This document shows positions 33,369 through 42,492 of a stretch of 64,000 bases of DNA, one piece after another; the stretch's first letter is position 1; each line of letters starts with the position of its first letter. The position numbers and the translations under genes are program-made. This DNA comes from Thermincola carboxydiphila (lineage in GTDB: Bacteria > Bacillota > Thermincolia > Thermincolales > UBA2595): NCBI GenBank assembly GCA_016841325.1, contig JAENZJ010000019.1, positions 1 through 64,000 on the forward strand, read 5' to 3'. The notes beneath the pieces are model-generated. The model did no database searches and was not told the origin of the DNA. It saw only the letters and a list, made by a program, of their open reading frames with translations.

Positions 33369-34274
33369 CTAATTGATCTGATACTTTTTCAGTTTATTAT
33401 ATAGTGTTGCCAGCGATATGTTAAGAGCTTTGGCAGCTTTTTTCTTTCCTTCCACAGAGCACCCGAACCTTGTCAGGGCATGTTTAAGCATAATCCGTTC
33501 CATTTTATCAATGGCCATAACATCCGAAATATTCAGTTCGTCAAGACCGTTTATTTGTCCCAGCCTGTCATAGAGGCCTTCAATAATAGAAGTTGATCGC
33601 TGTAATTCTTCCATTAGACGGAAAATATCAGGACTCAGCCTGAAAACTCCGATAACACCGTCAAGGGATTCTCTTAACATTATTGGGGTAACTGTATAAC
33701 TGAATTCTTTATTATCATTACCAAAAGAATACTTATGGCCTGATATTGACTGCCCACACCTGGCACAGTGTTCCAGGGGATTGCCGGGATATTTGTCAAA
33801 GATATTTATATTTAAAAATTCATCAGGACAAATTCCTAAATATCTTTCAAATGTTTTGTTAATAAATTTAACAAAGCCCTGGTTATCTGTGATTATGAGT
33901 GCATCCTGAACAGAACTAAGCAGAGATAGCAATTTTACTTCTGTTTTTTCCTTATTATCAATAAGGGTAACCAGAAGTTCAATACCCGGTGAACCAATAA
34001 CTCTTGTATTATTTCTCTTTAGACTGTCAATTTGTTCTGAAATTAAAGGATTATTGGTAGCATCAATGATTAAGTCTATATCCGTGATGTCAGATAATTG
34101 TTCAAGAGATTTAAAAACCATGACGTCATTTAATAATCCATTTGAAATAATATCAGTAACATTTTCTACATCAACTAAACCGATGATATTAAAATTGGGA
34201 TTGTCACGAAAGCAATAATAAATAGAGGTCCCTTCACTGCCTGCACCAACAATGACCAGCTTTATTTGGTTCAC
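33369..34274 (-). CDS. Rossmann-PAS-HTH regulator
   Basis: 301 residues in three parts. Residues 1-100: a Rossmann nucleotide-binding domain (LVIVGAGSEGTSIYYCF, IDLIIDATNNP). Residues 110-225: a PAS domain (SVQDALIITDNQGFVKFINKTFERYLGICPDE) with a CARCG pair. Residues 250-301: a Fis-type helix-turn-helix (GCSVEGKKKAAKALNISLATLYNKLKKYQI). The architecture is that of a sigma-54 activator, but the AAA+ ATPase domain that should lie between PAS and HTH is missing, so it cannot remodel sigma-54 polymerase. It probably senses a nucleotide or redox ligand and controls the malic-enzyme gene 20 bases downstream. GTG start after GGGGGATG. Confidence 0.75.
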   Translation of the reverse strand: MNQIKLVIVGAGSEGTSIYYCFRDNPNFNIIGLVDVENVTDIISNGLLNDVMVFKSLEQLSDITDIDLIIDATNNPLISEQIDSLKRNNTRVIGSPGIELLVTLIDNKEKTEVKLLSLLSSVQDALIITDNQGFVKFINKTFERYLGICPDEFLNINIFDKYPGNPLEHCARCGQSISGHKYSFGNDNKEFSYTVTPIMLRESLDGVIGVFRLSPDIFRLMEELQRSTSIIEGLYDRLGQINGLDELNISDVMAIDKMERIMLKHALTRFGCSVEGKKKAAKALNISLATLYNKLKKYQIN

Positions 34275-34361
34275 ATCCCCCAGCCCCTTAGGAATATTTT
34301 CTTAATATTGTTTATTATTTGACAAATCTTGCATTTATCCTTCGAGCGGAGGAAAAAAATT

Positions 34362-34691
34362 CTAAAAGTTTATGGGAATTTTAATTTTTTGCCCTGGATA
34401 GATACCTGAATGCTCCAGGTTGTTGATTTTTTTTATCTCATGTATCACCTTTTGGATATTTTCATTATTTGAACAGTTTTTTGATATTTCCCACAAGGTA
34501 TCCCCGCGTTGTACAGTAACTACTTTGTATTCATCACCTGTAAAACCACTGGCAGTTGTCTTGAAAAACAGTGACATCATAGATAATAGTACCAGAGTCA
34601 GGCAAATCATCCTAATGAACTTAAAGGAATTAAACCTAATTCTTTTCCTGTTTTCTTTAGGAACCCCTTTTTTAGTATTACCGGTATTCAT
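34362..34691 (-). CDS. yneA: YneA-like SOS cell-division inhibitor (LysM protein)
   Basis: 109 residues: a cytoplasmic basic N-terminus, one membrane helix ([19 protein letters not shown]), and a C-terminal LysM domain ([19 protein letters not shown], then [19 protein letters not shown]). The layout and the divergent position next to lexA match YneA of Bacillus, which blocks cell division during the SOS response. Three LexA boxes lie in the shared promoter region. ATG 34691 is used; a longer frame to 34724 runs through the LexA box. Confidence 0.82.
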   Translation of the reverse strand: MNTGNTKKGVPKENRKRIRFNSFKFIRMICLTLVLLSMMSLFFKTTASGFTGDEYKVVTVQRGDTLWEISKNCSNNENIQKVIHEIKKINNLEHSGIYPGQKIKIPINF

Positions 34692-34704
34692 CAACACAAC
34701 CCCC

Positions 34705-34718
34705 CGAACACTTGTTTG
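34705..34718. promoter_or_regulatory. LexA (SOS) box 1
   Basis: CGAACACTTGTTTG matches the Bacillus-type operator CGAACN4GTTYG exactly. It lies 14 bases upstream of the yneA start. Confidence 0.85.
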
Positions 34719-34732
34719 CAACAACTATATCA

Positions 34733-34746
34733 CGAACAGTTGTTCT
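34733..34746. promoter_or_regulatory. LexA (SOS) box 2
   Basis: CGAACAGTTGTTCT matches the operator except for the last base. It lies between the yneA and lexA promoters. Confidence 0.75.
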
Positions 34747-34791
34747 GTGTCAACTGTTTACGCAAAAAAAGGGCAAACATGGCAAAATATA

Positions 34792-34805
34792 CGAACAGAT
34801 GTTTG
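34792..34805. promoter_or_regulatory. LexA (SOS) box 3
   Basis: CGAACAGATGTTTG matches the operator exactly and overlaps the lexA -35 element, which fits autorepression. Confidence 0.87.
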
Positions 34806-34831
34806 CGTTATTTACTAAGAAATGCTATAAT
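34803..34831 (+). promoter_or_regulatory. lexA promoter
   Basis: TTGCGT (34803-34808) and TATAAT (34826-34831) with a 17-base spacer form a sigma-A promoter; the -35 box overlaps LexA box 3. The lexA ribosome-binding site follows 20 bases later. Confidence 0.75.
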
Positions 34832-34862
34832 AGTAATAAATATAATTTGGGGGTGTCTTTTA

Positions 34863-35477
34863 TTGTATTCAGATCTTAACGAACGGCAGGCAGCAATTCT
34901 TAATTTTATAAAGAAAGAACTTCAAAAAAAGGGGTATCCCCCTTCGGTCAGGGAAATCGGCAAGGCTGTTGGGCTCAGTTCCAGTTCTACAGTACACGGT
35001 CATTTGGCCCAGTTGGAAAAGAGAGGTTACATCAGACGTGACCCGACTAAGCCCAGGGCTATAGAGGTTATCGAGGGCGAAGGCAATTTTGTCCGTAAGG
35101 AGATTGTAAATGTTCCTGTTGTCGGCAGAGTAACGGCAGGGGAACCAATATTGGCAGTTGAAAATATTGAAGATACCTTCCCGCTTCCCATAGATTTTGT
35201 TAACAATGATAATGTTTTTATCCTGTCTGTTCGGGGGGAAAGTATGATTAATGCCGGGATTCTTGACGGGGATTATGTTGTAGTCCGGCAGCAGTCTGTT
35301 GCCCGAAACGGTGACATAGTTGTTGCCCTGCTCGAAGATGAAGCTACCGTAAAAACTTTCTACAAAGAAAAAGATTACATCAGGTTGCAGCCTGAAAACC
35401 CGTATATGGATCCTATCTATGCTACTGATGTAAAGATCTTGGGAAAAGTAACCGGGGTATTCAGGCGCATTCCGTAA
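34863..35477 (+). CDS. lexA: LexA repressor
   Basis: 204 residues, the usual LexA length. The N-terminal winged helix ([44 protein letters not shown]) binds SOS boxes; the Ala-Gly autocleavage site lies in [12 protein letters not shown]; the catalytic Ser is in RGESMINAG and the Lys in [10 protein letters not shown]. RecA filaments trigger self-cleavage after DNA damage. TTG 34863 is the start: GGGGGTG lies upstream, and a longer open frame to 34716 would run through the promoter and LexA boxes. Confidence 0.95.
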   Translation: MYSDLNERQAAILNFIKKELQKKGYPPSVREIGKAVGLSSSSTVHGHLAQLEKRGYIRRDPTKPRAIEVIEGEGNFVRKEIVNVPVVGRVTAGEPILAVENIEDTFPLPIDFVNNDNVFILSVRGESMINAGILDGDYVVVRQQSVARNGDIVVALLEDEATVKTFYKEKDYIRLQPENPYMDPIYATDVKILGKVTGVFRRIP

Positions 35478-35530
35478 TTCCATCGATATTACCGGAAGAG
35501 CATAGTATTTACTGATATTGTCATATAATA

Positions 35531-35558
35531 AAACCCAGGCTGTTTAAAGCCTGGGTTT
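35531..35558 (+). terminator. Terminator-like hairpin after lexA
   Basis: AAACCCAGGC (35531-35540) pairs perfectly with GCCTGGGTTT (35549-35558) across an eight-base loop. The following T-run is short. Confidence 0.6.
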
Positions 35559-35631
35559 GGTTCTCTGACACCAAAATTTTGAATCATGATAAGTAACTAA
35601 AAAGAAAGTTTTGCTGCTACTGTCAGGTTAA

Positions 35632-36087
35632 TCAGTTAACCCATCTTAATATATTGGTATGGGTCCCTTCTTCCTCCAGAAAATTACATTCAGTCCTGTT
35701 GTGGTGCTCTGTTTTCAGGAATTCAATCATATCATCAATGGTTTGGAAAAGCTGCTCCTTACCGTATGGTGTGACACTGGCAATCTTAAACTGCTCCCTG
35801 TGTAGACCAAATACGGGGAGAATATCTTTTATAATTTCCCGTCTCTTCATAATTGCCTTATTTTCTGGACAACAACAGGCATCCCTGGGACAGGCTACAA
35901 CCAACCCATCACAGCTCTTCCTGAGTAATTTAACGAAAACAAACGGATCCAATTCTGACGGACAGGAAACAGCCATAACCCTGACGTTTTCCGCAAAACG
36001 GAACTGGACCTCAGGAAGCAGTTTCTCTGACATACCTTTACAACTACTGCACATTAGCAGAAGTACCAGCGGGTTTCCAGTGTTCAT
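35632..36087 (-). CDS. MvhD/FlpD-family hydrogenase iron-sulfur subunit
   Basis: 151 residues with the MvhD signature: MCSSCKGMSEKL at the N-terminus, AVSCPSELDPFVFVKLLRKSCDGLVVACPRDACCCPENKA, then KRREIIKDILPVFGLHREQFKIASVTPYG. The cysteines hold a [2Fe-2S] cluster. In methanogens and many Clostridia MvhD links hydrogenase or formate dehydrogenase to heterodisulfide-reductase-like HdrA. No HdrA or hydrogenase gene is next to it, so this is an orphan copy whose partner must be elsewhere. ATG 36087 has GGGGGGAG upstream. Confidence 0.85.
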   Translation of the reverse strand: MNTGNPLVLLLMCSSCKGMSEKLLPEVQFRFAENVRVMAVSCPSELDPFVFVKLLRKSCDGLVVACPRDACCCPENKAIMKRREIIKDILPVFGLHREQFKIASVTPYGKEQLFQTIDDMIEFLKTEHHNRTECNFLEEEGTHTNILRWVN

Positions 36088-36136
36088 CTTTCTCCCCCCT
36101 ACCGGACTGGTTCGCACCCCTTAGTGTGATCAAACA

Positions 36137-36240
36137 GATTTCTAATCGTCAGGTGGAGTTTGAACTCCATCTGACGATTAGAAATCGTTATCCAGGAGCT
36201 TAGCGCGCTTATCTCCCACCTGACGAGGGGGGAGATAAGC
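36137..36240. repeat. Pair of strong adjacent hairpins
   Basis: 36137-36160 pairs with 36163-36186 (24 bp, one G:T) around a two-base loop, forming an almost perfect palindrome with the GTCAG-GTGGAG arms. Next to it, GCTTATCTCCC (36207-36217) pairs with 36230-36240; the loop repeats the ACCTGACGA of the first stem. The pair fills most of the 310-base gap 36088-36396 and does not look like a simple terminator. A small mobile palindromic repeat or a double-sided terminator are possible. Confidence 0.55.
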
Positions 36241-36396
36241 AGCGGTTAGCTATCGGAAAAAGTGTCAAAATATACATGTAAATTCAAATCTTCTTATAAT
36301 TAATTATAAAACACAGTCTTAGAAAATTCATGCAGTTTTCCGCTAATCAACCTATTTAAAGGTTTAACGGTCTGTGTTGAAAGTTACCGGAAATCA

Positions 36397-36876
36397 TCAG
36401 ATAACCCCGGAAATAAAAATCATAACCATGGCAACAGCAAAGATTACTTTGAATAATGCCCCTCCGGCCAGGCCAATCACACTGCCCACGCCAACTTTTA
36501 CTGCTTCATCTGCCTTACGGCCGCCCAACAGTTCACCGGCAACAGCTCCCACAAAAGGGCCCAGCAAAAGGCCGGGGATACTGAAAAAAATAATGCCTGC
36601 GATTCCGCCAATAAAGGACCCCCAGGTGCCGTATTTTGTCGCACCGTATTTTTTGGCTCCAAGGACTCCGGCAACATAATCAATTAACAAGGTTATGACC
36701 ATCAGTCCAAATATTATTCCAAGTATCAGTGGTGTTATTTGGTTAAAGCCCTCATAATACCCGTATCCAAGTGCTGCCAGAAAAATTATCGGAGTACCCG
36801 GAACTACCGGCAGAAAGGTACCAAGTATGCCTACGACCATAACCAGCAAGGCCACCCAAAATGCTGCATTTGTCAA
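36397..36876 (-). CDS. DUF456 membrane protein
   Basis: 159 residues, mostly hydrophobic and glycine-rich. The pattern FLPVVPGTPIIFLAALGYGYYEGF, then GAKKYGATKYGTWGSFIGGIAGIIFF and GLLLGPFVGAVAGELLGGRKADEAVKVG is diagnostic of DUF456, a family of unknown function with glycine-zipper-like helices. TTG start with GGGGTGG upstream. It follows the response-regulator gene by 20 bases and may be co-transcribed with it. Confidence 0.85.
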   Translation of the reverse strand: MTNAAFWVALLVMVVGILGTFLPVVPGTPIIFLAALGYGYYEGFNQITPLILGIIFGLMVITLLIDYVAGVLGAKKYGATKYGTWGSFIGGIAGIIFFSIPGLLLGPFVGAVAGELLGGRKADEAVKVGVGSVIGLAGGALFKVIFAVAMVMIFISGVI

Positions 36877-36896
36877 GTCAATCCACCCCTGATTTA

Positions 36897-37838
36897 TTAT
36901 CTGTTTCTCCTGTCCTTAACATACACACTGCCTTGTTTGGATTTTGCATATTTTTTCATCTCTGCGGCAATTTCCGCTACCTGCCAATGGCTGTTAATGA
37001 ACCTTTTTTCATTGGACACAATGGCGATAGAAAGAGTCATCAGGGGGTATTTTATCTCATTATTTGTCCTGTCCATGGTAATGATATAACCTCTTCTACG
37101 GTCTTCAGAAGAATAAAACAACGGTATGGTACTGTCAAACTGGCCTATAATAGACTTACAGATCTTATCTATATTACCCGGCAGGGTTATAGCGATAAAG
37201 TCGTCCCCGCCGATGTGTCCCACAAAGTCTTCAGGATTACCGTGTTCCTTAATATTTTTGTTAAGGAGATGGGCAACAAATTTGATAACTTCATCACCTT
37301 TGAGGAATCCATAAACGTCATTATAGGCCTTAAAATTGTCCAGGTCAAGATAGAGTACTGCAAAAACCGACCCGTCCTTTAACCTGTGCTTAATTTCTTC
37401 TTCAATAAGGATATTTCCGGGAAGTCCGGTCAACGGATTAAATGATTTTTCCTGTTTTGCCCGGCGCAGGTGAGTTTTCACTCTGGCTACCAGCTCAAGA
37501 GTATCAAAGGGTTTGGTAATATAGTCATCTGCTCCGGCTTCCAGTCCGGCCACTTTGTCCTCAACCTGAACCTTCGAAGTAAGCATAATAATCGGGACAT
37601 GGCTCGTCCTGGTATCATTCCTGAGCAGTCTGCAGATCTCATATCCGTTTAGTTTGGGGAGTACAACATCAAGCAGAATAATATCGGGGGTATACTGATA
37701 GATTTTGTCCATCGCTGAATTAAAATCCGTAGCAGCATCAACACAAAAACCTTCTTTTTGAAGGCAGTCTTCAATGACTCTTAACATAAATCTGTCATCA
37801 TCCACAACAAGAACTTTGGCATTTTGAATGTTTTGCAC
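36897..37838 (-). CDS. Response regulator with degenerate GGDEF domain
   Basis: 313 residues. Residues 8-125 form a receiver domain with VVDDDRFML, the phosphorylatable Asp in ILLDVVLPKLNG, and the Thr/Lys pair (MLTSK; ITKPFD). Residues 140-310 form a GGDEF domain, FAVLYLDLDNFKAYNDVYG then HIGGDDFIAI. The signature is GGDDF and the inhibitory RxxD site is replaced by NPED, so diguanylate cyclase activity is doubtful. It may bind GTP/c-di-GMP or still be weakly active. GTG 37838 is used because GGGGGG sits six bases before it; an upstream ATG has no site. Confidence 0.85.
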   Translation of the reverse strand: MQNIQNAKVLVVDDDRFMLRVIEDCLQKEGFCVDAATDFNSAMDKIYQYTPDIILLDVVLPKLNGYEICRLLRNDTRTSHVPIIMLTSKVQVEDKVAGLEAGADDYITKPFDTLELVARVKTHLRRAKQEKSFNPLTGLPGNILIEEEIKHRLKDGSVFAVLYLDLDNFKAYNDVYGFLKGDEVIKFVAHLLNKNIKEHGNPEDFVGHIGGDDFIAITLPGNIDKICKSIIGQFDSTIPLFYSSEDRRRGYIITMDRTNNEIKYPLMTLSIAIVSNEKRFINSHWQVAEIAAEMKKYAKSKQGSVYVKDRRNR

Positions 37839-37910
37839 TACCCACCCCCCTTTATCCATAAATAATTTATAAAATCTATATTCGACTTTAAGCTACTAAT
37901 TCCTCCCATA

Positions 37911-39182
37911 CTATCGACATAATTTAGTTTTTTCAGCGATACATTCCCTGGCAGCAGAAATCAAACCAAGCTTAACATAGTCACGGGAAATACCTCCCTG
38001 CATGTAGATGGCATAGGGTTCCCTGATTGGGCCGTCGGCGCTTAGTTCTATGGTTGAGCCTGATATAAAGGTACCTCCTGCCATTACAACTCTGTCTGTG
38101 TAACCGGGCATCGGTACAGGCTCTGGAACAACATATCCATCAAGTGGTGAGCCTTTTTGAAGTCCGCGGCAGAAGGCTACCATCTGGGCCTCATTTTCAA
38201 AACAGATACCCTGGACGATATCAGACCGTGTTTCATGATACTTAGGCGATACGGAAAAGCCCATTTTTTCAAAAAGTGCAGAGGCGAACACCGCACCCTT
38301 CAAGGCCTCACAGACTATATGGGGAGCCGAAAAAATCCCCTGGAGAAACATCCGGTTGAAGTCCAGGGTGGCCCCCACTTCCCTTCCTATTCCAGGGGCA
38401 GTGAGGCGGTGTGCGGCCATTTCTACCAGATCTGCCTTCCCTACTATATATCCACCAGTGGCAGCAATACCACCACCCATGTTTTTAATCAGGGAACCTG
38501 CTGCAAGGTCTGCACCTGCTTCAATGGGTTCAAGCTCTTCCACAAACTCCCCGTAACAGTTATCAACAAAAATAATGATTTTGTCACTAACACTCCCGAC
38601 CAGCTCACAGGCCTCTGATATTTGTGCTATACTGAGGGACGGGCGCCATTGATACCCCCTCGAGCGTTGTATCAGGACCATCCTGGTATTTTCATTTATT
38701 GCGGAAACTATGCCCTCCCTGTCAAGCCCACCTTCCGGAAGGAAGTCAACCTCCCGGTATTTGATCCCCCATTCGGCAAGGTTACCGGGTGCGTTTTCCC
38801 TGATGCCCAACACCTCCTGAAGGGTATCATATGGTGTGCCTGATATTGAAAGCACTTCATCACCCGGCCTGAGAATACCAAACAGGCATAGTGTAATGGC
38901 ATGGGTCCCTGATACGATCTGTCCCCTTACAAGTGCGGCTTCGGCTCCAAAAACCGATGCAAATACACTCTCAACAGCATCCCTGCCGGCATCGCCGTAA
39001 CCATAGCCTGTGGATCCTTTCAGGTGGAATTCGCTTACCCTGGCTTTGTGAAAAGCCCTGAGGACTTTACTGTGGTTATGCAGAGAAATGTGGTCAAGTT
39101 TTCTGTATACGGGGGTAATCAGGTCTTCAACTTCCCCGACAATATCTTCGAGGCTAAGTTCGTTTAAATCAGGTTTATCCAT
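37911..39182 (-). CDS. PLP-dependent lyase, 'aluminium resistance' family
   Basis: 423 residues of the methionine gamma-lyase-like family called 'aluminium resistance protein' (YnbB). Key parts: [47 protein letters not shown] with the Asp that contacts PLP, and [20 protein letters not shown] with the PLP lysine. It probably cleaves or exchanges a C-S bond in an amino acid; the physiological reaction is uncertain. The ATG overlaps the hflX stop by eight bases. The order spoVK-hflX-this gene is the same as in Bacillus. Confidence 0.88.
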   Translation of the reverse strand: MDKPDLNELSLEDIVGEVEDLITPVYRKLDHISLHNHSKVLRAFHKARVSEFHLKGSTGYGYGDAGRDAVESVFASVFGAEAALVRGQIVSGTHAITLCLFGILRPGDEVLSISGTPYDTLQEVLGIRENAPGNLAEWGIKYREVDFLPEGGLDREGIVSAINENTRMVLIQRSRGYQWRPSLSIAQISEACELVGSVSDKIIIFVDNCYGEFVEELEPIEAGADLAAGSLIKNMGGGIAATGGYIVGKADLVEMAAHRLTAPGIGREVGATLDFNRMFLQGIFSAPHIVCEALKGAVFASALFEKMGFSVSPKYHETRSDIVQGICFENEAQMVAFCRGLQKGSPLDGYVVPEPVPMPGYTDRVVMAGGTFISGSTIELSADGPIREPYAIYMQGGISRDYVKLGLISAARECIAEKTKLCR

Positions 39183-41037
39183 GGGGGGTACCTCCGTCCA
39201 AAATATCTGGCACCAAAAAATCTTTAGCCAGCGCCTTTGTCTTTTCATCAACATCTATAGTAATCCGGATATATTCGTCAAGGTAAATCTGCTCAACTAC
39301 TCTGGCCCTGTCATGTAACAGGGATATTAAAGCCCCGTGGGAATAGGGAATCATGTAAGTGGCCCGGGACCTTTGGCCTGGCAGGTTCAGGGAAATCAAT
39401 TCCAGCAGCTTGTCTATCCCCTGTCCTGTCCTGGCCGAGATAAAAACACTGTCCGGTAACCTGTTGTACCGGAATTGTGCCAGGCGGGTCACATCGGCCT
39501 GGTCAAGTTTATCAATTTTATTAAAAACAGTAACCACCGGTTTGTCATAAACCCCAAGGTCAGCCAGAAGCCTGTTTACTGATTCCATTTGCATGTCCAT
39601 GGCCTGATGGCTTATATCCACCACATGCAGCAGTACGTCGGATTCGGTCACTTCCTCAAGGGTTCCCCTGAAGGCAGCAATCAGGTGGTGAGGTATTTTA
39701 TTTATGAATCCCACTGTGTCTGATATCAGGGCTGTCCTGTTGTCAGGCAGTTTCAGTTGCCTTGTTGTGGGGTCAAGAGTGGCAAAAAGCTTGTCCTCGG
39801 CAAGTATCCCGGCATCTGTCAGCCTGTTAAGCAGAGTAGATTTCCCTGAATTTGTATAGCCACATATGGATACCACGGGAATAGAGCTTTTTTTTCGGGC
39901 TGCCCTCTGGAGGTTTCTGTTTTTTCGGACTGCTTCCAGTTCCTTTTTTAAATCGTTTATTCTCTTCCGGATTCTTCTGCGGTCAACTTCAAGTTTTGTT
40001 TCCCCGGGCCCTCTGGTACCGATTCCGCCTCCCAGTCTTGACAAAACCAATCCTTTGCCTGTAAGCCTGGGCAGCAGGTAGCTTAACTGTGCCAGCTCAA
40101 CCTGAAGCTTACCTTCCAAAGTCCTTGCCCGCTGTGCAAAAATATCCAGGATCAGAGTTGTCCTGTCAACAGTTTTGATTCCGGTTATCTCCTCAAGGTT
40201 TCTCTGCTGTGCGGGGCTCAGTTCATCATCAAGAATCAACAAATCTGCCTTCAGGACCTGTGCCTTAAGACCAATTTCCCGGGCCTTGCCCTTGCCGATA
40301 TATGTCGCTATATCAGGACGTACCCTGGACTGGACTGTCTGGTACAAAACATTAACTCCCGCAGTATCAGCCAGCTGGGCCAGTTCAGCAAGTGATTCGT
40401 TTACCTGTTCATCAGAGTCATTTTGTTTCCTTATTCCTGCAAGAATAGCCCTTTCCCGGTGCTGTTCGGCATCGGACGGAAGTGCCGCCGCTTTTGACGC
40501 CAACTGTTTTTCTGCTATCAGAATAGTGTCCATCAGATTGCTATTGGATATCGTAGTAACGCTATACGGCCCATAGATAATATAATTCCCGGAGTGGTCA
40601 CTGTGAGCCGGACCGGCATGACTCCTCATTCCCACATATATTTCAGGTTCTTGGTCTGTGGCAAATCCAATGGATGCGATGGCATCCAGGTTAAGGGCAT
40701 CTAATGCGGACAGGTCAACATCACTGGGCAGTGCACTACCCCCCGGGTGGGTATGAACACACCTCACACCGCTAAACCCCCTCTGAGCACGCCGGTTTTT
40801 TATTTCTCCCAGACTGACAGTTGCTTTGTCCCCAACCGCAACATTGAGGATACGGCCTTTCCTGTTGATATATACAGAAATCTCCCTGTTTATTTCTGCA
40901 GATACGGCCGTAATCAGGGCAACAATATCCCCGGTAATAAATTCACAGTGTCCGGTGGTCATCGTATATAACTTTTCCAACTGCAGCAACTGGCTGTTTT
41001 TTAGGCCGGCTATGTTACCACTTACACTTTGGGTCAT
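39175..41037 (-). CDS. hflX: HflX ribosome-associated GTPase with N-terminal JAMM-like domain
   Basis: 620 residues, about 200 more than usual. Residues ~200-380 are the HflX N-terminal domain ([44 protein letters not shown]), residues ~390-560 the GTPase ([24 protein letters not shown]). HflX splits stalled or hibernating ribosomes. Residues 1-180 form an extra domain with [14 protein letters not shown], matching the JAMM metal motif HxHPx(6)SxxD in spacing. This suggests a zinc peptidase or a degenerate MPN domain. The ATG lies 65 bases after spoVK. Confidence 0.9.
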   Translation of the reverse strand: MTQSVSGNIAGLKNSQLLQLEKLYTMTTGHCEFITGDIVALITAVSAEINREISVYINRKGRILNVAVGDKATVSLGEIKNRRAQRGFSGVRCVHTHPGGSALPSDVDLSALDALNLDAIASIGFATDQEPEIYVGMRSHAGPAHSDHSGNYIIYGPYSVTTISNSNLMDTILIAEKQLASKAAALPSDAEQHRERAILAGIRKQNDSDEQVNESLAELAQLADTAGVNVLYQTVQSRVRPDIATYIGKGKAREIGLKAQVLKADLLILDDELSPAQQRNLEEITGIKTVDRTTLILDIFAQRARTLEGKLQVELAQLSYLLPRLTGKGLVLSRLGGGIGTRGPGETKLEVDRRRIRKRINDLKKELEAVRKNRNLQRAARKKSSIPVVSICGYTNSGKSTLLNRLTDAGILAEDKLFATLDPTTRQLKLPDNRTALISDTVGFINKIPHHLIAAFRGTLEEVTESDVLLHVVDISHQAMDMQMESVNRLLADLGVYDKPVVTVFNKIDKLDQADVTRLAQFRYNRLPDSVFISARTGQGIDKLLELISLNLPGQRSRATYMIPYSHGALISLLHDRARVVEQIYLDEYIRITIDVDEKTKALAKDFLVPDILDGGTPHG

Positions 41038-41102
41038 TTCCCAGGACTCCTTTGTGATCTATAATAATTCCTGAAAATATAGACGTTATCTCTTATTCGT
41101 TG

Positions 41103-42077
41103 TCATAAATAATTCTCCTTCTTTGTAAACTGATTAACCCTGAGGACTTCATGTGCCTTCTCAATGTCGTCATCCGTGATCTGCATCAGGTCGGCAACGG
41201 TAATTTCATCTCTGCCTATCAGCCGGACTGCCTGCCGCCTCATGGCTTTCTCGATCAGGTTCCTTACCAGCCGGGCATTTCCTGAATGTTCATATCCCTT
41301 TCCTGTCCTTAGTTCGATGATACGTTTTAGGGCATCTCTGGCCGCAGGAGTCAGCTGATACTGTCGTTTCTCGAGCATCAGGTCAGCAATTTGCAGCAGT
41401 TCTTTAATGGTATAATCAGGAAAATCAATGTGGATCGGAAACCTGGACTTTAATCCGGGGTTTGTTTTGATAAACTCATTCATCTCCTGATTATAACCGG
41501 CCAGAATCAGAATGAGGTTATCTTTTTGGTCCTCCATGGCCTTGACCAGGGTATCAATAGCCTCTTTGCCGAAGTCCTTCTCCCCTCCTCTTGCCAGGGA
41601 ATATGCCTCATCTATAAAAAGAATGCCCCCTGAGGCCTTCTTCAGCTGTTCCCTGGTTTTTTGGGCCGTATGTCCAATGTACTCACCTACCAGGTCAGCC
41701 CGTTCTATTTCAACCAGGTGTCCTTTGGACAATACATTCATTTCCCTGAAGAGTTTCCCAAGGATACGGGCCACGGTAGTCTTTCCTGTCCCCGGATTCC
41801 CCCTGAAGATCATGTGCAGGACCAGAGGTTCGGAAACAAGTTTCTCCTGCTGTCTTCTCTTTTGTATTTCGATAAAGGCGCTTATTTCAAAGACCAGCTT
41901 TTTCACCGAGTGTAACCCAACCAGGTCATTAAGTTCATTCATTATGTTTTTCAACTGCTCTCTGCCGACCGGCGTAATCGGCAGCTCTTTGCGGCCGGTA
42001 TCATGCGTTTTTTCGACATGATCCGCGGTACTCCTTCTGGCAGCTTTGCTTCCGGGGCGGACAATTCTTATTTCCAA
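41103..42077 (-). CDS. spoVK: Stage V sporulation protein K, AAA+ ATPase
   Basis: 324 residues. An AAA+ module of the CbbX/SpoVK type: NELNDLVGLHSVKKLVFEI, Walker A GNPGTGKTTVARIL, Walker B ILFIDEAYSLARGG, sensor segment ILILAGYNQEMNEF with NPGLKSRFP, and the lid ending GNARLVRNLIEKA. It is needed for late spore maturation. TTG 42077 is chosen because GGGGGAAGG lies just upstream; ATG 42098 has no site. First of a group with hflX and the PLP lyase. Confidence 0.92.
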   Translation of the reverse strand: MEIRIVRPGSKAARRSTADHVEKTHDTGRKELPITPVGREQLKNIMNELNDLVGLHSVKKLVFEISAFIEIQKRRQQEKLVSEPLVLHMIFRGNPGTGKTTVARILGKLFREMNVLSKGHLVEIERADLVGEYIGHTAQKTREQLKKASGGILFIDEAYSLARGGEKDFGKEAIDTLVKAMEDQKDNLILILAGYNQEMNEFIKTNPGLKSRFPIHIDFPDYTIKELLQIADLMLEKRQYQLTPAARDALKRIIELRTGKGYEHSGNARLVRNLIEKAMRRQAVRLIGRDEITVADLMQITDDDIEKAHEVLRVNQFTKKENYL

Positions 42078-42242
42078 AAGCCTTCCCCCTTTTTGCACAC
42101 TGTTTTACCCTATTATTATACGCACAATTACATTATCTGTGACATGAAATTAAAAACCTTGTTATAATATGGATATAATTGCAGGAATTTCAGAACTCAT
42201 GTAGAATAGATATTATCGTAATTAGTAATTAGCTCTGATAAA

Positions 42243-42309
42243 GGCAAACTTTTCGCAAGAAAAGGACGCAAAACTACAGGGTCCTAAATAATGGGACAGC
42301 CAGTTGCCG
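42243..42309 (+). promoter_or_regulatory. c-di-GMP-I (GEMM) riboswitch upstream of HU
   Basis: The full GEMM-I core is visible: GGCAAAC at the 5' side, stem P2 CTTTTC-GCAA-GAAAAG with a GNRA loop, the conserved GACGCAAAACTACAGGGTCC, the P3 stem closed by GGGACAGCCAG, and GTTGCC pairing with GGCAA. It lies 180 bases before the HU gene on the same strand. A weak stem followed by ATTTTTTA at 42435-42456 could be the terminator of the expression platform. The leader between them holds no gene. Confidence 0.88.
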
Positions 42310-42434
42310 TATTTAAAGCAATTTTCCTGCTGGGCAATGGCTTGGCAGGTGTTTTTGTGGCGGGATATTTAAAGGTCTGCTGTTCCGCGATGGAATAGGT
42401 CGACCTGTCTTAAAACACTCGAAGGGAGGGTTTA

Positions 42435-42457
42435 GTTCTTCAAGAACGTGATTTTTT
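42435..42457 (+). terminator. Possible riboswitch expression-platform terminator
   Basis: GTTCTtcAAGAAC is a short self-complementary segment followed within three bases by ATTTTTTA. The stem is weak, so it is only a candidate for the on/off element of the c-di-GMP riboswitch. Confidence 0.35.
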
Positions 42458-42492
42458 ACTTCAATTAACCCATTATATTAAAGGAGGTTTTC

